Positions 5,664 through 6,928 of a DNA stretch of 6,928 bases are shown here, piece after piece. Source of the stretch: Verrucomicrobia bacterium UBA7008 (GTDB taxonomy: Bacteria > Verrucomicrobiota > Kiritimatiellia > RFP12 > UBA1067); assembly GCA_002449695.1 (NCBI GenBank), contig DJXI01000037.1, forward strand, positions 1-6,928. Reading direction: 5' to 3'. Positions within the stretch are counted from its first letter, which is position 1; each line of letters starts with the position of its first letter. The notes under the pieces were generated by a model, which saw only the letters and a program-made list of their open reading frames with translations, did not search any database and was not told the DNA's origin. The position numbers and the translations under genes are program-made.

Positions 5664-6178
5664 CCGTTGAAGAACATTACAACGTGATTGCGCCGCGGCT
5701 GACGAACTGGCTGGTTTCGTCCGGCTCGTCGTACGCCGAGGCGTGCGACCTCGTGCAGGAGACGTTCCTCAAGATCTGGAAGATGCGCGACGACCTGCAC
5801 GACAGCGATTCCGCCGTCAGCGGCCTCGCGTTCACCATCGCGCGCAACCTGCGCAAGAACCTCGCCCGCGACGACCGCCGCCTGACGTTCAAGGAGGAGA
5901 TCACCGACGCGGACGTCGGCGCCGCCGCGGCCGCGCCGTCGGAACTGCCGTCCGAGGCTGCCGCCCGCACGCGCGCGCTGCGCGAAAAGCTGACGACGGC
6001 ATTTGCGCAGCTGCCGCCCGCGCTGCGCGAGGCGTACACGCTCTTCCAGGTCGGCGGCCAGTCCATCCGCGAGATCGCCGCCGCGACGGGCGTGGGCGAA
6101 AGCCTCGTCAAGGTGCGCATCTTCCGTGCCAAGGAAAAATTGCGCAGCATTTTGTCCGAAATGCGTGTAACCTTCTGA
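5660..6178 (+). CDS. ECF-type RNA polymerase sigma factor
   Basis: The 172-aa product has the two-domain layout of extracytoplasmic-function sigma factors. Region 2 (about residues 8-75) includes YAEACDLVQETFLKIWK, which matches the core-binding region, and FTIARNLRKNLARDDRR, which matches the -10 recognition end. After an Ala/Pro-rich linker (~82-105), region 4 (about 108-165) contains the LPPALREAYTL helix and the helix-turn-helix QSIREIAAATGVGESLVKVRIFRAKEKLR. The ATG at 5660 overlaps the sctU stop as ATGA and has GGAGG at 5651-5655. A longer open frame upstream is only sctU read in another frame. Co-expression with sctU is implied. No membrane-bound anti-sigma gene follows. Its target promoters are unknown; the context suggests T3SS or effector genes, by analogy to HrpL, but I see no close HrpL resemblance. 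Confidence 0.93.
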   Translation: MTVEEHYNVIAPRLTNWLVSSGSSYAEACDLVQETFLKIWKMRDDLHDSDSAVSGLAFTIARNLRKNLARDDRRLTFKEEITDADVGAAAAAPSELPSEAAARTRALREKLTTAFAQLPPALREAYTLFQVGGQSIREIAAATGVGESLVKVRIFRAKEKLRSILSEMRVTF

Positions 6179-6204
6179 TGACGTGCGTGTAATCCCGGCA
6201 GAAC

Positions 6205-6208
6205 GGAG
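6205..6208 (+). promoter_or_regulatory. Ribosome binding site fixing the start of the 89-aa gene
   Basis: GGAG at 6205-6208 lies seven bases before the ATG at 6216. An in-frame GTG at 6183 would add 11 residues but has no such site and sits five bases after the sigma-factor stop. The ATG is preferred. Confidence 0.7.
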
Positions 6209-6215
6209 AAAAAAC

Positions 6216-6485
6216 ATGGAAATCAATTTCAGCAAGAATGGCGTTGCGGGCAATTGGGGCGTGAGACAGGAGACGATTGACGCGTCTCATGTCTCAAGTC
6301 GCGCGTCAGAAACAACCCAACCCTCCAGCCCGCTCACGATCACCCGCGCGACCGTCTCGGCCGAGGACATCGCCGCCGCCGAAATCCCGGACGCGGCGCT
6401 GACGCGCGACGACGCGCTGGGGAAGCTCATCGGGTCGGCGTTCAACCTTCCGCCCCCGCCCCCGCCTGACTTTGCGAGCATTTAA
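6216..6485 (+). CDS. Small unknown protein (89 aa) after the sigma factor; possible T3SS substrate or regulator
   Basis: I do not recognise a family. The product starts MEINFSKNGVAGNWG. Residues ~18-48 are Ser/Thr/Ala-rich and probably disordered, as is common in T3SS secretion signals. Residues ~46-78 (SAEDIAAAEIPDAALTRDD, then ALGKLIGSAFNLP) look helix-prone and more gene-like. Six consecutive prolines (residues 79-84) precede a short DFASI tail. There is no signal peptide, membrane segment or Cys. It begins 37 nt after the sigma-factor stop, so it is probably in the same transcript. Options are an exported early substrate or small structural component, a regulator of the adjacent sigma factor, or a lineage-specific accessory protein. 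Support for a real gene is the ribosome binding site, an intact frame and GC-rich codon use like its neighbours. A near-perfect inverted repeat (6262-6296) lies within it. Confidence 0.68.
   Translation: MEINFSKNGVAGNWGVRQETIDASHVSSRASETTQPSSPLTITRATVSAEDIAAAEIPDAALTRDDALGKLIGSAFNLPPPPPPDFASI
6262..6296. repeat. Inverted repeat (14-bp arms, 13/14 paired, 7-nt loop)
   Basis: TGAGACAGGAGACG (6262-6275) pairs with CGTCTCATGTCTCA (6283-6296) with one G/A mismatch (6269 with 6289), around the loop ATTGACG. There is no T-run after it, so it is not an ordinary intrinsic terminator. It lies within codons 16-27 of the small gene. The right arm also has a 7-bp period (TCTCATG, then TCTCAAG). It could be a small mobile palindromic element, an RNA hairpin affecting translation or decay, or a protein-binding site. 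Confidence 0.85.
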
Positions 6486-6560
6486 GTAAAAGAAAACCGA
6501 AGAAATTATGAAGACACTACATGATCGATGCGAAAGACGTCGTGTGACGGCCGTGCGCAG

Positions 6561-6589
6561 TTGATACTTCCGCGCAGAAACGGTATAAT
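6561..6589 (+). promoter_or_regulatory. Near-consensus sigma70-type promoter for the STAS gene
   Basis: TTGATA (6561-6566, five of six matching TTGACA) and TATAAT (6584-6589, perfect) are separated by exactly 17 bp. Transcription should begin near 6596, giving a leader of about 27 nt before the ATG at 6623. GGAG at 6611-6614 lies eight bases before that ATG. The match stands out against GC-rich surroundings. It implies the STAS gene is expressed by the housekeeping polymerase independently of the T3SS operon. The rest of the 6486-6622 gap shows no convincing gene and no clear terminator. Confidence 0.86.
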
Positions 6590-6622
6590 ATGCAGCCAGA
6601 TTGAGAAAACGGAGCAAAACGC

Positions 6623-6916
6623 ATGACAATCGACCGAAGACTTGACAACGGAACGCTGACGCTCGCCGTCGCGGGGCGGCTCGACACGAACACCGCGCCG
6701 GAGCTGGAGGCGGCGGTGAAGCTGGACGGCGCGACGGCGCTCGTTTTCGATTTCGCCGCCCTCGACTACATCTCGTCCGCCGGGCTGCGCATTCTGCTGA
6801 CGGCGAAGAAGTCGCTGATGGCGACGGGCGGCACGATGTCGGTCGTCAACGCCAACGCCTCGGTCCGCAGCGTATTCGAGATCACGGGATGCAGCGAGCT
6901 GTTCGGACTGGCGTGA
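6623..6916 (+). CDS. STAS-domain anti-sigma-factor antagonist (SpoIIAA/RsbV type)
   Basis: The 97-aa product is a single STAS domain. It opens with short strands (GTLTLAVAGRLDTNTAPEL, residues 10-28), typical of SpoIIAA/RsbV proteins, followed by the core block LVFDFAALDYISSAGLRIL (40-58). The ISSAGLR loop carries the candidate phosphorylated serine; Ser52 aligns best with the first Ser of the DSSG loop, with Ser51 as an alternative. The C-terminus is also typical (MSVVNANASVRSVFEITG, residues 72-89). In known partner-switching systems the unphosphorylated protein sequesters an RsbW-like kinase/anti-sigma factor. No kinase or phosphatase gene is inside the window; the next gene is off the right edge. 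It has its own promoter, so it is a separate unit from the T3SS genes, and any link to the ECF sigma upstream is speculative. Confidence 0.93.
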   Translation: MTIDRRLDNGTLTLAVAGRLDTNTAPELEAAVKLDGATALVFDFAALDYISSAGLRILLTAKKSLMATGGTMSVVNANASVRSVFEITGCSELFGLA

Positions 6917-6928
6917 CGGCGGCGGCGG

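Noticed and set aside
5522..6253. 243-codon minus-strand frame opposite the sigma factor
   Set aside because: Shadow of the sigma-factor coding strand; no start signals.
6538..6549. Small hairpin CGTC-GTGT-GACG as a possible terminator
   Set aside because: Only a 4-bp stem and no following T-run; not a credible intrinsic terminator.
6508..6564. Tiny frame of 18 codons (MKTLHDRCERRRVTAVRS) before the STAS promoter
   Set aside because: It has no good ribosome binding site, its stop overlaps the -35 element, and it is too short to support.

Overview
This window carries the export-apparatus end of a non-flagellar type III secretion system (T3SS, injectisome). All genes are on the + strand in the conserved order sctP-sctQ-sctR-sctS-sctT-sctU. 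They are followed by an ECF-type sigma factor, a small unknown protein, and a separately promoted STAS-domain anti-sigma-factor antagonist. SctR, SctS, SctT and SctU are identified with high confidence from family motifs. SctP and SctQ are identified from C-terminal domain resemblance plus position. The chromosome is GC-rich, with short-period repeat 'words' in and between genes. This style, and the divergent T3SS, make me favour a PVC-superphylum bacterium (Kiritimatiellota/Lentisphaerota/Verrucomicrobiota type), but that is inference only.

Layout. Nt 1-1871 is the 3' part of sctP; its reading frame is open to the left edge, so the true start lies outside. Its first ~1.34 kb is a tandem array with an exact 303-bp (101-codon) period built from two alternating modules (A and B) joined by a common linker. 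GC-rich sequence follows, encoding an Ala/Val-rich segment and a FliK/SctP-like C-terminal domain. Nt 1858-2766 is sctQ, overlapping sctP by 14 nt. A 35-nt spacer with no Shine-Dalgarno sequence leads to sctR (2802-3512). sctS (3509-3775), sctT (3776-4561) and sctU (4563-5663) then follow with overlaps or near-zero gaps. The ECF sigma gene (5660-6178) overlaps the sctU stop by 4 nt. An 89-aa unknown protein (6216-6485) follows. A 137-nt gap holds a near-consensus sigma70-type promoter for the STAS gene (6623-6916). No RNA genes, insertion sequences, CRISPR arrays or convincing intrinsic terminators were seen.

How it fits together. SctR, SctS and SctT form the export gate in the inner membrane. 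SctU is the self-cleaving substrate-specificity switch. SctQ is the cytoplasmic sorting-platform protein. SctP is the needle-length ruler that signals SctU to switch. Translational overlaps tie these products and the sigma factor together, suggesting that assembly and a transcriptional response are co-expressed. The small disordered protein after the sigma gene is a candidate exported substrate or regulator.

Most interesting points: the very regular, recombining ruler repeat; several short-period (7-9 bp) DNA words, found in the ruler linkers, inside sctQ, in the sctQ-sctR spacer and as a hairpin in the small gene; and the sigma/small-protein pair, whose layout recalls sigma28/FlgM.
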